A DNA stretch of 64,000 bases, taken from positions 62,001-126,000 of the forward strand of contig JAJUIK010000004.1 in NCBI GenBank assembly GCA_029267635.1. Direction: 5' to 3'. Source of the stretch: Moraxellaceae bacterium (GTDB taxonomy: Bacteria; Pseudomonadota; Gammaproteobacteria; Pseudomonadales; Moraxellaceae). The notes under the pieces are model-generated. The model was not told where the DNA came from. It did not search any database and saw only the letters and a program-made list of their open reading frames with translations. Both the position numbers and the translations under genes were made by a program. Positions 55,788-64,000 of the stretch are shown here, one piece after another (position 1 is the first letter of the stretch; each line of letters starts with the position of its first letter).

Positions 55788-56561
55788 TTAAATCGGATTA
55801 TTTAATTCAAAATAACTATACTCAATTCCAAACTGTTGGCAAATGGCTTTTCCAAGACGTTGTACGCCATAGCGTTCAGTGGCGTGATGGCCACAGGCAA
55901 AATAATGCACGTTCAGTTCCTGTGCCTCATAATAGGTTCGTTCACTGACTTCACCGGAAATATAGGCATCGCAATCTTGTTCAGCGGCTTTGCTAATAAA
56001 ATCCTGTGCAGCGCCAGTACAAAAACCGACTTTTTGAATAGATGTTTTGTCGGCAGGCAAATGAATGGTGTCGAAGCTCAATTTTTCACTGAGCAGATTT
56101 TTAAAATCTTGCGGACTGAGTGCTTGGGTGAGGTAGCCGATGTTGCCAATCGGGTTGCGTTCATTCGGATCCAGCGCAGTGATATTTTGCAGTCCCAACA
56201 TTTCTGCAATCGCGGCATTGTTGCCTAATTCCGGATGAGCATCGAGCGGCAAATGATAAGCGACCAGAGAAATGTCGTTTCGAATGAGTGACCTGATGCG
56301 TTTGCCGCGCATGCCAGTAATGGGATAAGCTTCGCCTTTCCAGAAATAGCCATGATGGACTAACAGTAAATCGGCCTGTTGTTCAATCGCGGCCTCAATG
56401 GCTTGTTGTGAAGCGGTAACGGCGCACAGTAGTTTCTGGACCTGAGTTTTGCCTTCAATCTGTAAACCATTCGGAGCATAATCTTTAAATTCCGCCGTTT
56501 TTAAGGTCTGGTTGCACCATTGCAGAATATCTTGAAGCTGAGCCATACGTGCTTGCACCAT
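55788..56561 (-). CDS. Nif3-like dinuclear metal centre protein (YbgI type)
   Basis: The 257-residue protein belongs to the conserved Nif3 family, hexameric toroids with a dinuclear metal site. The features DYAPNGLQIEG, LLLVHHGYFWKGE, VAYHLPLDAHPELGNNAAIAEMLG and HYFACGHHATERYGVQRLG carry the metal-binding histidines and glutamate. GTP cyclohydrolase-related and tRNA/DNA-related roles have been proposed, but none is settled. The start is ATG 56561; ATG 56546 (MAQLQDILQWCNQ) matches relatives better. It is divergent from the DegS-like gene. Confidence 0.88.
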   Translation of the reverse strand: MVQARMAQLQDILQWCNQTLKTAEFKDYAPNGLQIEGKTQVQKLLCAVTASQQAIEAAIEQQADLLLVHHGYFWKGEAYPITGMRGKRIRSLIRNDISLVAYHLPLDAHPELGNNAAIAEMLGLQNITALDPNERNPIGNIGYLTQALSPQDFKNLLSEKLSFDTIHLPADKTSIQKVGFCTGAAQDFISKAAEQDCDAYISGEVSERTYYEAQELNVHYFACGHHATERYGVQRLGKAICQQFGIEYSYFELNNPI

Positions 56562-56728
56562 TTTTGAAATAAAATCGGAAAAAGAACATCAAAGCATATT
56601 CTGTATGTTAACTAAAGCTAGACAAAAACTTTTCTAGCTTTTTGATGTATTTATTACGATTTAGATTACAATATTTCAAGAAAATACTTGCCCTTCAATA
56701 AATTACATCACAATTAGAGGACTTTAGC

Positions 56729-57901
56729 GTGCGCCGGACCTTCGCTTGGTTACCGTGGATATTACTGGTTGTCGTGATTATCAGCTTTGTGGCCTGGCAG
56801 AAACTGCAACAGCCCACAGCACCTGTGGCTCCTGATGGCGTAAAAATGCCGGCAGAAAAAATTGAACCGCTGGTAGATGGTACACGCGCAGGCGGTGTAG
56901 CGTCCTATAGTGCGGCGGTCAAAGTCGCGGCACCAGCGGTGGTGAATATTTTTACCACGCAAAAAGTCAAGAAACTGGATAATCCATTAATGAATGATCC
57001 GGTATTCCGTGAGTTTTTTGGTGATCAGTTACCTGAGCAGAACCAGAATGAAAACAGTCTGGGGTCTGGCGTGATTGTCCATCCGGATGGATATATTTTG
57101 ACCAATAACCATGTGATTGCCCAGGCAGAACAGATCGTGGTGGCCTTACAGGATGGTCGCCGTGCCGAAGCCAAAGTAGTGGGAACCGATCCGGATACCG
57201 ATTTGGCTGTCATTAAAGTGGAACTGGACAAGCTGCCGGTTTTGCCATTTAAACTGAGTGGCAATCAGGTCGGTGATGTGGTGTTGGCGATTGGGAATCC
57301 ATTTGGTGTGGGGCAAACCGTGACGCAGGGGATTATTTCTGCTACCGACCGTTCTGATCTCGGTATTAATACCTATGAAGATTTTATCCAGACCGATGCT
57401 GCGATTAATCCGGGGAACTCGGGTGGTGCATTGATTGATGTGGCGGGGAATTTGATTGGGGTGAATACAGCGATTTTCTCACAATCAGGCGGTTCGCTCG
57501 GTATCGGATTTGCGATTCCGGCCAGTGTGTGTCAACAGGTGCTGAATTCCATTTTAAAAGATGGGCGCGTGGTGCGTGGATGGTTGGGAATTAGCCTATT
57601 ACCCGCAACACAGGAAAATGTACTGGCACCAAAACAAAAAGGGGTGGTGGTGGCTGATGTGTTGGCAAATGGTCCTGCAGCAGAAGCGGGCGTTAAACAA
57701 GGCGACAAGATTATTCGAGTCAATAATGAAGAGGTGATTTCAGCGTCACAGTTGATTAATTATGTGGCTTTACAAGCGCCGGGTAGTACCTTAGAGCTAG
57801 CCATTCAGCGTAAAGAGGAAAATATGACCTTAACGGTGAAAGTGGGTGAACGTAAAACCCTAAATCAAAGTTCGCAATATATTCCACTGCCACAGCGTTA
57901 A
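56729..57901 (+). CDS. degS: DegS/AlgW-type membrane-anchored serine protease, GTG start
   Basis: The product is a periplasmic HtrA-family protease that typically senses misfolded porins and cleaves an anti-sigma factor. The GTG at 56729 is preceded by AGAGG at a nine-base spacing. The 390-residue protein has an N-terminal anchor helix (residues 8-23) and a trypsin-like domain with His128 (TNNHV), Asp158 (DTDLAVIK) and Ser231 (GNSGGA). It has a single PDZ domain at about residues 280-380. One PDZ and an uncleaved anchor separate it from DegP/DegQ. No sigma-E operon lies in the window. Confidence 0.88.
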   Translation: MRRTFAWLPWILLVVVIISFVAWQKLQQPTAPVAPDGVKMPAEKIEPLVDGTRAGGVASYSAAVKVAAPAVVNIFTTQKVKKLDNPLMNDPVFREFFGDQLPEQNQNENSLGSGVIVHPDGYILTNNHVIAQAEQIVVALQDGRRAEAKVVGTDPDTDLAVIKVELDKLPVLPFKLSGNQVGDVVLAIGNPFGVGQTVTQGIISATDRSDLGINTYEDFIQTDAAINPGNSGGALIDVAGNLIGVNTAIFSQSGGSLGIGFAIPASVCQQVLNSILKDGRVVRGWLGISLLPATQENVLAPKQKGVVVADVLANGPAAEAGVKQGDKIIRVNNEEVISASQLINYVALQAPGSTLELAIQRKEENMTLTVKVGERKTLNQSSQYIPLPQR

Positions 57902-57920
57902 AATATCTTCTTGTCAGTTA

Positions 57921-57944
57921 AAAGCCCCAACCGGGGCTTTTTTT
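57921..57944 (+). terminator. Terminator of the DegS-like gene
   Basis: An 8-bp perfect stem AAAGCCCC/GGGGCTTT with a four-base loop and T-run. Confidence 0.88.
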
Positions 57945-58163
57945 ATGGATTTAGTTGCATGCATAAAATGAAGGGGATTCAGGATATGGATAGGGATAAG
58001 TGTTTCTGTTTATTTTGGGCAGGGAAAGGGGAGAGCAGTTGATCGATATTCATTTGGCTCAAAACACAGGTGTAGAAGCAGCTGGTTGTGCTGAACATTT
58101 TGTAGTTGATTGATCATGGATAGTGAGTAGTGACGATCAACCTGTTTTAAATAGTTCAGACAA

Positions 58164-58195
58164 TAAAAAACCAGCAGTCCAGCTGCTGGTTTTTT
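58164..58195 (-). terminator. Terminator of the Tim44-domain gene
   Basis: A 7-bp perfect stem CCAGCAG/CTGCTGG with T-runs in both directions. Confidence 0.85.
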
Positions 58196-58209
58196 ATTAC
58201 GATTGAATT

Positions 58210-59169
58210 TTACGCTTGTTGAATCCCCGCAACAATCCAGTCTTGTTGCGAACCGGCAGGTTTTACAAAATGCCAAATCTCAGTGAAAGGTTGTGGCAAG
58301 CTATTCAGGTCTTCAGTCACGGTTCCTGTAAAACGCACGCTCACGATATATTGACCATTTTCAGTCGCGGTATCGGTGACCATCGCATTTAGGTTGCTGA
58401 ACTCAGCCACTTGGTGATCCTGATTGGCCATGATATCGCTATACATGGAGTTATAGAGATCCGGTGTTAAATAACGGCGAATTTCTTCGATATTGCTGGC
58501 ACTGTTCATCGACTGGATATGGTTGAAACGCTGACGTGCGGTACGCAAGAACACCGCAGGTTCAGTACCATCCGGCAACTGGTTACCACTGTTGGTATAA
58601 GCAGCGCCGAATGGTGCCTGAGTCGCTGCACCTGTTGCTGAACCACTTACAGACTGACCAAAAATATTGGTGTTATCTGCTGCGGTACGCGGTGCCGCAT
58701 TTTGCTGACCAAATGGAGATGGGATAGGCCCACCTGCATTTGGTGCATATGGATTGTTAGCTGCTAGTTTTTTTTTTGCTCCGAATTTACGGAACAGGAA
58801 GAAGGCAACTGCAGCAGCAAGCAGGATCCAAACCCAGCCTGGAACTCCTCCCTCTTCCTCTGCAGCCTGAGCACGGCTAGCATCATCATCAGCCAATGCA
58901 TTGGCTGCAACGGCACCCACTGCAGCACCTGCTACACCGGCAGCAACCATTGAACCTACACCTGGACCTGATTTTTGCGGAGTGGTTTTAATTGTGCTTG
59001 GCTGTTGAATCGGCGTTGCTTGGGTCGGTTGTTGGGTTTGACTTGATGTTGTAGAGCGAGTCATACCATGGCTTTTACCACCACCTGCACGTTTCGCTTC
59101 AGCCAAAGGTGACATCACCAAAGCTGCCATTAAGATACCGGCCATCAAGCCACGCGGTCGAACTTCCAT
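58210..59169 (-). CDS. Tim44-like domain protein, membrane-anchored
   Basis: The 319-residue protein has an N-terminal signal or anchor (GLMAGILMAALVMSPLAEA), a low-complexity S/T/Q/P region, a Gly/Ala helix (about residues 72-92) and a transmembrane helix (VPGWVWILLAAAVAFFLF). The C-terminal Tim44-like domain (about 205-319, FLRTARQRFNHIQSMNSAS to EIWHFVKP) resembles mitochondrial Tim44 and bacterial relatives of unknown function. A run of ten A lies in the coding strand right after the transmembrane segment (GAKKKLA). ATG at 59169. It is upstream of nothing obvious and separate from radA. Confidence 0.85.
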   Translation of the reverse strand: MEVRPRGLMAGILMAALVMSPLAEAKRAGGGKSHGMTRSTTSSQTQQPTQATPIQQPSTIKTTPQKSGPGVGSMVAAGVAGAAVGAVAANALADDDASRAQAAEEEGGVPGWVWILLAAAVAFFLFRKFGAKKKLAANNPYAPNAGGPIPSPFGQQNAAPRTAADNTNIFGQSVSGSATGAATQAPFGAAYTNSGNQLPDGTEPAVFLRTARQRFNHIQSMNSASNIEEIRRYLTPDLYNSMYSDIMANQDHQVAEFSNLNAMVTDTATENGQYIVSVRFTGTVTEDLNSLPQPFTEIWHFVKPAGSQQDWIVAGIQQA

Positions 59170-59271
59170 TGCACTTTCCTATGTTGAGTAAATCAATTGG
59201 TATATTTATGCAGGCAAACGCCTCAAATTTCAATGTTTAAAATATTTTTTTATATGCTGGAATTTAGCGTT

Positions 59272-60663
59272 TTAAGCCAGTTCATCTGCCAGTTGCATGG
59301 CCTCTTGTAAGGCTTCATGCAAACGTGCCACAGCAATCACCTGCACGCCGGCTGGGCTTTTTTGTGGGGCATTGCCTCGCGGTAAGATAATATATTTAAA
59401 GCCATGTTTGATCGCTTCTTTTAAACGTTCCTGACCATTGGGGACAGGGCGGATTTCACCGGATAAGCCGACTTCGCCAAACACCGCAAGCTGTTGTGGC
59501 AAGGCCTTGCCGCGCAGGCTGGAGGCACAGGCCAGCAAAACGGCCAGATCCGAACCGGTTTCGGTAATTTTTAACCCGCCGACAATGTTGACATACACAT
59601 CCTGACCATTGGTTTGCACGCCACCATGACGATGCATCACAGCCAGCAGCATATTCAAGCGGTTTTGTTCCAGACCGAGTGCGACACGGCGCGGTTGGCC
59701 TTGTGCATCGTCGACCAAAGCCTGTACTTCAACTAACAAAGGACGGGTGCCTTCGCGACTGATCATCACCACTGAACCTGGAATCGCTTCATCATAGCGG
59801 CTGAGGAAAATCGCAGAGGGATTGGCGACTTCGCGTAAGCCTTTATCCGTCATGCCAAAAACACCGAGTTCATTGACTGCCCCAAAACGGTTTTTCACAG
59901 CGCGAATCATACGATAGCGTGAATCAGACTGACCTTCAAAATACAGCACGCAGTCCACCATGTGCTCTAGTACACGTGGCCCGGCCAGCGCCCCTTCTTT
60001 GGTGACATGACCGACAATAAACAGTGCCGTGCCACTGTTTTTGGCGAAACGGGTCAATAGAGCTGCAGATTCACGGATTTGGGAAACCCCACCGGGCGCA
60101 GATTGCAAGGTTTCTGTATATAAGGTCTGAATGGAATCCAGAATCGCCACGGCCGGTTTTTCATGAGCCAAAACTTCACAGATGCGTTCTACACAGGTTT
60201 CGGCCATGACCTTGAGTTGGTCTGTGGGCAAGTCTAAGCGCTGTGCGCGTAACGCGACTTGCGATAAGGATTCTTCACCAGTGACATAAAGTGCAGAGCT
60301 GTTGCCACTGGCCATATAGGTGGCCGTTTGCAGCAAAATGGTGGATTTACCAATACCCGGGTCACCACCAATTAACACCACTGAACCGGTCACTAGGCCA
60401 CCACCTAAAACCCGGTCAAATTCACTGATGCCAGTGGCCAAGCGGGTTTCTTGTGACACGGAGACTTTATTTAGGGTGGTAATATTGCTGGCCTGACCTG
60501 CATAGCCACCGCCCAGGTTGGGTTTAGCCCGATGCGAAACGGCCGGTTCCAGGCGTACTTCATTCAAGCAGTTCCATTCGCCACATTCTGAACATTGACC
60601 GGCCCATTTGGGGTGGTCGCTACCACATTGTTCACAACGATAAACGGTTTTGACTTTGCTCAT
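59272..60663 (-). CDS. radA: DNA repair protein RadA
   Basis: RadA is a hexameric helicase-like ATPase that promotes branch migration in recombination. ATG at 60663 gives 463 residues beginning with the zinc finger YRCEQCGSDHPKWAGQCSEC. The RecA-like core has Walker A GGDPGIGKST and the RadA-specific VKNRFGAVNELGVF. The C-terminal Lon-like domain includes GEVGLSGEIRPVPNGQERL. The longer frame to 60726 has no family similarity. No clear Shine-Dalgarno was found before the chosen ATG. Confidence 0.95.
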   Translation of the reverse strand: MSKVKTVYRCEQCGSDHPKWAGQCSECGEWNCLNEVRLEPAVSHRAKPNLGGGYAGQASNITTLNKVSVSQETRLATGISEFDRVLGGGLVTGSVVLIGGDPGIGKSTILLQTATYMASGNSSALYVTGEESLSQVALRAQRLDLPTDQLKVMAETCVERICEVLAHEKPAVAILDSIQTLYTETLQSAPGGVSQIRESAALLTRFAKNSGTALFIVGHVTKEGALAGPRVLEHMVDCVLYFEGQSDSRYRMIRAVKNRFGAVNELGVFGMTDKGLREVANPSAIFLSRYDEAIPGSVVMISREGTRPLLVEVQALVDDAQGQPRRVALGLEQNRLNMLLAVMHRHGGVQTNGQDVYVNIVGGLKITETGSDLAVLLACASSLRGKALPQQLAVFGEVGLSGEIRPVPNGQERLKEAIKHGFKYIILPRGNAPQKSPAGVQVIAVARLHEALQEAMQLADELA

Positions 60664-60939
60664 ATGGACTGCATCTGAAAATAAAAAAGCTGTGCCGAAT
60701 GTAGCAATAGTCCTGCTGAAACTCAAATTTTTAGCGGGGCACTCGCTAAAAAACAGATTGGCACGTAAACTGCAACTTTTAAGGGGAATATCATCAAGGA
60801 TGAAGCGTGCAGAGAACGGAATAAAATAGTCATCCGTGCCGGATGCAACTGAACAATACGCAATATATGCTCAAAAGATCTTTTTAAGTTTTTGTTTTGA
60901 GCCAATTTTGTCAGATTAATTTTGAGAGATAAAATAACA

Positions 60940-62337
60940 ATGTCAAATCAAAACCTCAATTCATCTGTTGCGCAGGGTGAGCTGCAACGGAGTTTGTCGA
61001 ATCGGCATTTACAGCTGATCGCGATTGGTGGTGCTATCGGAACCGGCTTGTTTATGGGGTCGGGAAAAACCATTAGCTTGGCGGGACCATCCATTCTGTT
61101 CATTTATATGATTATCGGATTGATGGTGTTTCTGGTGATGCGTGCGCTGGGCGAGTTGCTGCTCTCCAATTTACATTACAAGTCTTTTATTGATTTCTCG
61201 GCGGATCTGATTGGGCCCTGGGCAGGCTATTTTGTGGGATGGACCTATTGGCTGTGCTGGATCACCATTGGAATTGCTGACCTGTCCGCGATTATTTATT
61301 ACCTGCAATTCTTTAATGGCGGGCAGCCGTTTAGTCCGGCTGAAGGGGCACTGATCAGTATCGCTTCCATTCTGTTTATTCTGGGCTTGAACTTGGTGAC
61401 GGTAAGGCTGTTTGGTGAAATGGAATTCTGGTTTGCCATGGTCAAGATTATTGCCATTGTGGTGCTGATCGCGGTGGGTTTCTGGATGATCGTCACCGGA
61501 TTTACTTCAACGACCGGTGAAGTCGCTTCCTTTACCCATCTGTGGTCGCATGGTGGCATGTTCCCAACCGGGCTGACCGGTTTTCTGGCGGGCTTCCAGA
61601 TTGCAATTTTTGCCTTTGTCGGCATTGAACTGGTGGGAACCACGGCAGCTGAAACCCATGATCCGGAACGCAACCTGCCAAAAGCCGTCAATTCCATTCC
61701 GATCCGGATTATTATCTTCTATGTGTTGGCCTTGTTTATTGTCATGTCGGTCACGCCATGGAATCAGATTGACCCGACCGTCAGTCCGTTTGTCAACCTG
61801 TTTAGTCAGGCCGGTGTGGCAGCCGCCGCGATTATCATGAATCTGGTGGTGTTATCTTCGGTGATGTCCTCCATGAACAGTGGCGTGTTTTCGACCAGCC
61901 GTATGCTGTTCGGTTTATCACGTAGTGAACAGGCACCGTCTCTGTTTGGCAAACTCAGCAAACATGCGATTCCAGCAAATGCCCTGTATTTCTCGGTCAT
62001 CTGTCTGCTCTTCGGTGCGGCTTTGCAGTACTTTGTGCCAGATACTGTGTATGCCTTCACGCTGGCGACGACTTTGTCGACCATTCTGTTTATCTGTGTC
62101 TGGATTATGATTATGTGGAGTTACATCAACTACCGCACACAGCGTCCGGAATTGCATGCCAAATCCATCTTCAAGTTACCTGGCGGGGTGTTTACCTGCT
62201 GGGTGGTCATTCTGTTTTTTGTTGGCATGATCTATGTACTTTCGCTGGAAAACGACACCTGGCAAGCCTTAAAAATTAGCCCGCTCTGGCTGGTGATTCT
62301 GGCGATTGGTTATTTCTTTACCCGTCGTCGTGCTTAA
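60940..62337 (+). CDS. cycA: D-serine/D-alanine/glycine permease, CycA type
   Basis: The product is an APC-superfamily proton-coupled amino acid importer with twelve helices. ATG at 60940 gives 465 residues. LQRSLSNRHLQLIAIGGAIGTGLFMGSGKTISLAGP is the signature before helix 1, of which IGGAIGTGLFMGSGKT binds substrate. FAFVGIELVGTTAAETHDPERNLPKAVNSIP and SSMNSGVFSTSRMLFGLS also match CycA closely. GAGA upstream is a weak Shine-Dalgarno. It is monocistronic with a strong terminator. Confidence 0.9.
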   Translation: MSNQNLNSSVAQGELQRSLSNRHLQLIAIGGAIGTGLFMGSGKTISLAGPSILFIYMIIGLMVFLVMRALGELLLSNLHYKSFIDFSADLIGPWAGYFVGWTYWLCWITIGIADLSAIIYYLQFFNGGQPFSPAEGALISIASILFILGLNLVTVRLFGEMEFWFAMVKIIAIVVLIAVGFWMIVTGFTSTTGEVASFTHLWSHGGMFPTGLTGFLAGFQIAIFAFVGIELVGTTAAETHDPERNLPKAVNSIPIRIIIFYVLALFIVMSVTPWNQIDPTVSPFVNLFSQAGVAAAAIIMNLVVLSSVMSSMNSGVFSTSRMLFGLSRSEQAPSLFGKLSKHAIPANALYFSVICLLFGAALQYFVPDTVYAFTLATTLSTILFICVWIMIMWSYINYRTQRPELHAKSIFKLPGGVFTCWVVILFFVGMIYVLSLENDTWQALKISPLWLVILAIGYFFTRRRA

Positions 62338-62359
62338 CAGAGTGGCTCAATCAGAAAAA

Positions 62360-62388
62360 ACGTCAGTGCTTCACTGGCGTTTTTTTTC
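62360..62388 (+). terminator. cycA terminator
   Basis: A 9-bp stem ACGTCAGTG/CACTGGCGT with one G-T pair and a T8 tail. Confidence 0.85.
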
Positions 62389-62474
62389 TTCTGGCTTTAA
62401 TCTCTAGGCTTTAACACTTTGGTCAAGCGCTTGACCACGGTATACTTCCAGACATTTCTTAGATAGGTGGTCAG

Positions 62475-62684
62475 ATGCGTCTCCTCATTTGTTGCATCAC
62501 AATGTGTACAACTGGTCTTGTGCTGGTGGGATGTGGTCAGTCTGGTGCTTTGCATTTACCAAACGATCCCCACTACGATAAACGCGCGAAATATTTGCTC
62601 TATCCGAATGTCGATCCTAAACCCGCTCCACAGCAGCCGGTCACATCGACTACTGAATCTAATTCTTCTACATCTACACCTTAA
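62475..62684 (+). CDS. lptM: LptM-like small lipoprotein
   Basis: The 69-residue precursor has a short signal and the lipobox VLVGCGQSG. The sequence after the cysteine (GQSGALHLPND) is the hallmark of LptM/YifL, a lipoprotein that assists maturation of the LptDE lipopolysaccharide translocon. The tail is Pro/Ser/Thr-rich. AGGTGG lies just upstream of the ATG. Its place 21 bp before lysA and ahead of dapF matches the conserved yifL-(lysA)-dapF neighbourhood of many Gammaproteobacteria. Confidence 0.87.
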   Translation: MRLLICCITMCTTGLVLVGCGQSGALHLPNDPHYDKRAKYLLYPNVDPKPAPQQPVTSTTESNSSTSTP

Positions 62685-62705
62685 GCTGAAGACAAGGACA
62701 CATCC

Positions 62706-63956
62706 ATGAGTTTCACCCGTATTGATGGGGTATTGCACGCTGAGCAATGTTCACTTGACCAACTCGCGCAGCAATTTGGCACACCACTTTATGTTTATTC
62801 TAAAGCCAGCTTTGAAAAGCATTATTTAGATATGGATCGTGCCTTTAGCTTTATCGACCATCAAATTTGTTTTGCGGTGAAATCGAACTCAAACTTGGCC
62901 GTATTGAACGTGTTGGCAAAGCTGGGTGCCGGTTTTGATATTGTCACTGGTGGCGAGTTGGCGCGTGTATTGGCTGCAGGTGGTGATGCGTCCAAAATTG
63001 TGTTTTCAGGATTAGGCAAATCAGAAGCCGATATTGCCAAAGCACTCGAAGTCGGGATTGCGTGTTTTAATGTCGAATCATATGCAGAACTGGACCGTAT
63101 CCAGAAAGTGGCTGAGCAGCTTGGCAAAAAAGCGCCAATTTCACTGCGTGTGAATCCGGATGTCGATGCGAAAACTCATCCTTATATCTCAACCGGTCTC
63201 AAAGAAAACAAGTTTGGTATTCCATCCGATACCGTGTATGAAACCTATCAATATGCAGCTTCACTGCCGAACCTGGAAATTACCGGGATCGACTGCCATA
63301 TCGGTTCACAATTGACCGAAACCAAACCGTTTGTGGATGCTTTGGATCGTATCATTGTGATGATCGACAAGTTGAAAACGCTGGGTATCCAGCTCAAGCA
63401 TATCGACATTGGCGGTGGTTTGGGTGTGACCTATAAAGATGAAACGCCGCCAAGCGTTGCAGAATATGCCAATGCCTTGAAACCGGCTTTGGAAAAACTG
63501 GGACTGAAAGTGTATATGGAACCAGGGCGCAGCATTTCTGCCAATGCGGGTGTATTGCTCACGAAGGTGGATTTACTGAAACCGACCAATTATCGTAACT
63601 TTGCCATCATTGATGCGGCAATGAATGACCTGATCCGCCCGGCACTGTATGAAGCCTGGATGGATATTCAAGCCGTGACACCACGTACTGATGTGGAAAC
63701 GAAAGCATGGGATGTGGTCGGTGCGATTTGTGAAACCGGCGATTTCTTGGGTAAACAGCGTGAGCTGGCGATTCAAGAAGGGGATGTGCTGGCTGTGCTT
63801 GGCGCAGGGGCTTACGGTTTTGTGATGAGCTCGAATTATAATACTCGTGGCCGTGCTGCGGAAGTCATGGTGTCGGGTGAAAAAGCTTATTTGATTCGCG
63901 AACGCGAAAGCATTGAATCCTTATGGGAACGTGAGCGTTTATTGCCAGAGGAGTAA
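62706..63956 (+). CDS. lysA: Diaminopimelate decarboxylase
   Basis: LysA makes L-lysine from meso-diaminopimelate using pyridoxal phosphate. The 416-residue alanine-racemase-fold enzyme has the PLP lysine in CFAVKSNSNLAVL, the glycine loop HIDIGGGLGVTY, the phosphate site YMEPGRSISANAG and the active-site cysteine in GAICETGDFLG. ATG at 62706. It is co-transcribed with lptM and dapF, which starts 6 bp after its stop. Confidence 0.97.
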   Translation: MSFTRIDGVLHAEQCSLDQLAQQFGTPLYVYSKASFEKHYLDMDRAFSFIDHQICFAVKSNSNLAVLNVLAKLGAGFDIVTGGELARVLAAGGDASKIVFSGLGKSEADIAKALEVGIACFNVESYAELDRIQKVAEQLGKKAPISLRVNPDVDAKTHPYISTGLKENKFGIPSDTVYETYQYAASLPNLEITGIDCHIGSQLTETKPFVDALDRIIVMIDKLKTLGIQLKHIDIGGGLGVTYKDETPPSVAEYANALKPALEKLGLKVYMEPGRSISANAGVLLTKVDLLKPTNYRNFAIIDAAMNDLIRPALYEAWMDIQAVTPRTDVETKAWDVVGAICETGDFLGKQRELAIQEGDVLAVLGAGAYGFVMSSNYNTRGRAAEVMVSGEKAYLIRERESIESLWERERLLPEE

Positions 63957-63962
63957 ATTGAG

Positions 63963-64000
63963 ATGTTATTAGAATTTACCAAAATGCATGGTCTGGGCAA
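63963..64000 (+). CDS. dapF: Diaminopimelate epimerase, 5' end only
   Basis: Only the first 12 codons are inside the window. They read MLLEFTKMHGLG, the conserved DapF N-terminus (FxKMHGLGN). GGAG at the lysA end serves as Shine-Dalgarno. The lysA-dapF order supports the call. Confidence 0.9.
   Translation, partial: MLLEFTKMHGLG

Larger units (their letters stand above)
57902..58209. other. Convergent intergenic region
   Basis: 308 bp between the DegS-like and Tim44-domain genes. It holds the two terminators listed and no supported gene. Confidence 0.6.

Overview
The window is ordinary chromosomal DNA from a gammaproteobacterium, most probably an Acinetobacter (Moraxellaceae). This is inferred from moderate-to-low GC content, the protein sequences, a trpGDC cluster without trpE, the rlmE-ftsH-folP and carA-carB-greA orders, and a lptM-lysA-dapF cluster. 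I see no prophage, insertion sequence, integron, CRISPR array or rRNA. About 57 protein genes and 7 tRNA genes (Leu x2, Cys, Ser, Asn x3) are supported, and most genes are compact core functions.

Layout. 1-7.3 kb, mostly minus strand: a truncated hexapeptide acetyltransferase, greA, carB-carA (TTG start), a coiled-coil orphan, and a DOMON-like protein with yhbY. 7.5-11.6 kb, plus strand: rlmE, ftsH, folP and a small DUF5713-like gene. 11.6-14.1 kb: a Tat-exported PhoD-type phosphatase lying between two copies of a 148-bp unit (tRNA-Leu plus its terminator), followed by tRNA-Cys. 14.2-20.4 kb: folD, a methyltransferase, a lipoprotein, pckG, and a lipid kinase/metallophosphoesterase pair. 20.5-29.7 kb: groES-groL behind a heat-shock promoter, dgkA with a duplicated 3' end, an exported metallo-beta-lactamase-fold enzyme, an RND pump without partner genes, htpX (also with a heat-shock-type promoter) and a lytic transglycosylase.

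29.7-47.1 kb: a cluster of DnaA-box-like sequences beside AT-rich DNA, then ttcA, an SCP2 protein, mltF, greB, tRNA-Ser, an iron-sulfur repair protein, a two-gene Ktr/Trk potassium system, an L,D-transpeptidase, hemE with a DUF817 membrane gene, a DUF3015/Lnb-domain envelope pair, cupin, folE, smr and trpC-trpD-trpG. 47.5-64 kb: a lipoprotein 5'-nucleotidase, glnA with a sigma-54 promoter and an NtrC-like site, ubiC-ubiA, small orphans, three tRNA-Asn genes, sodB, a Nif3-like protein, a DegS/AlgW protease, a Tim44-domain protein, radA, cycA, lptM, lysA and the start of dapF.

Functional themes are pyrimidine, folate, tryptophan, ubiquinone, heme, glutamine and lysine synthesis; protein quality control (FtsH, GroESL, HtpX, DegS-like); cell-wall turnover (two lytic transglycosylases, one L,D-transpeptidase); and lipid and envelope metabolism. 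I found no convincing multi-gene novel defence or mobile system. The best leads are the phosphatase gene between duplicated tRNA-Leu units, the DnaA-box cluster, the DUF3015/Lnb-domain pair, the glnA promoter architecture, and homopolymer tracts inside the RND and Tim44-domain genes.
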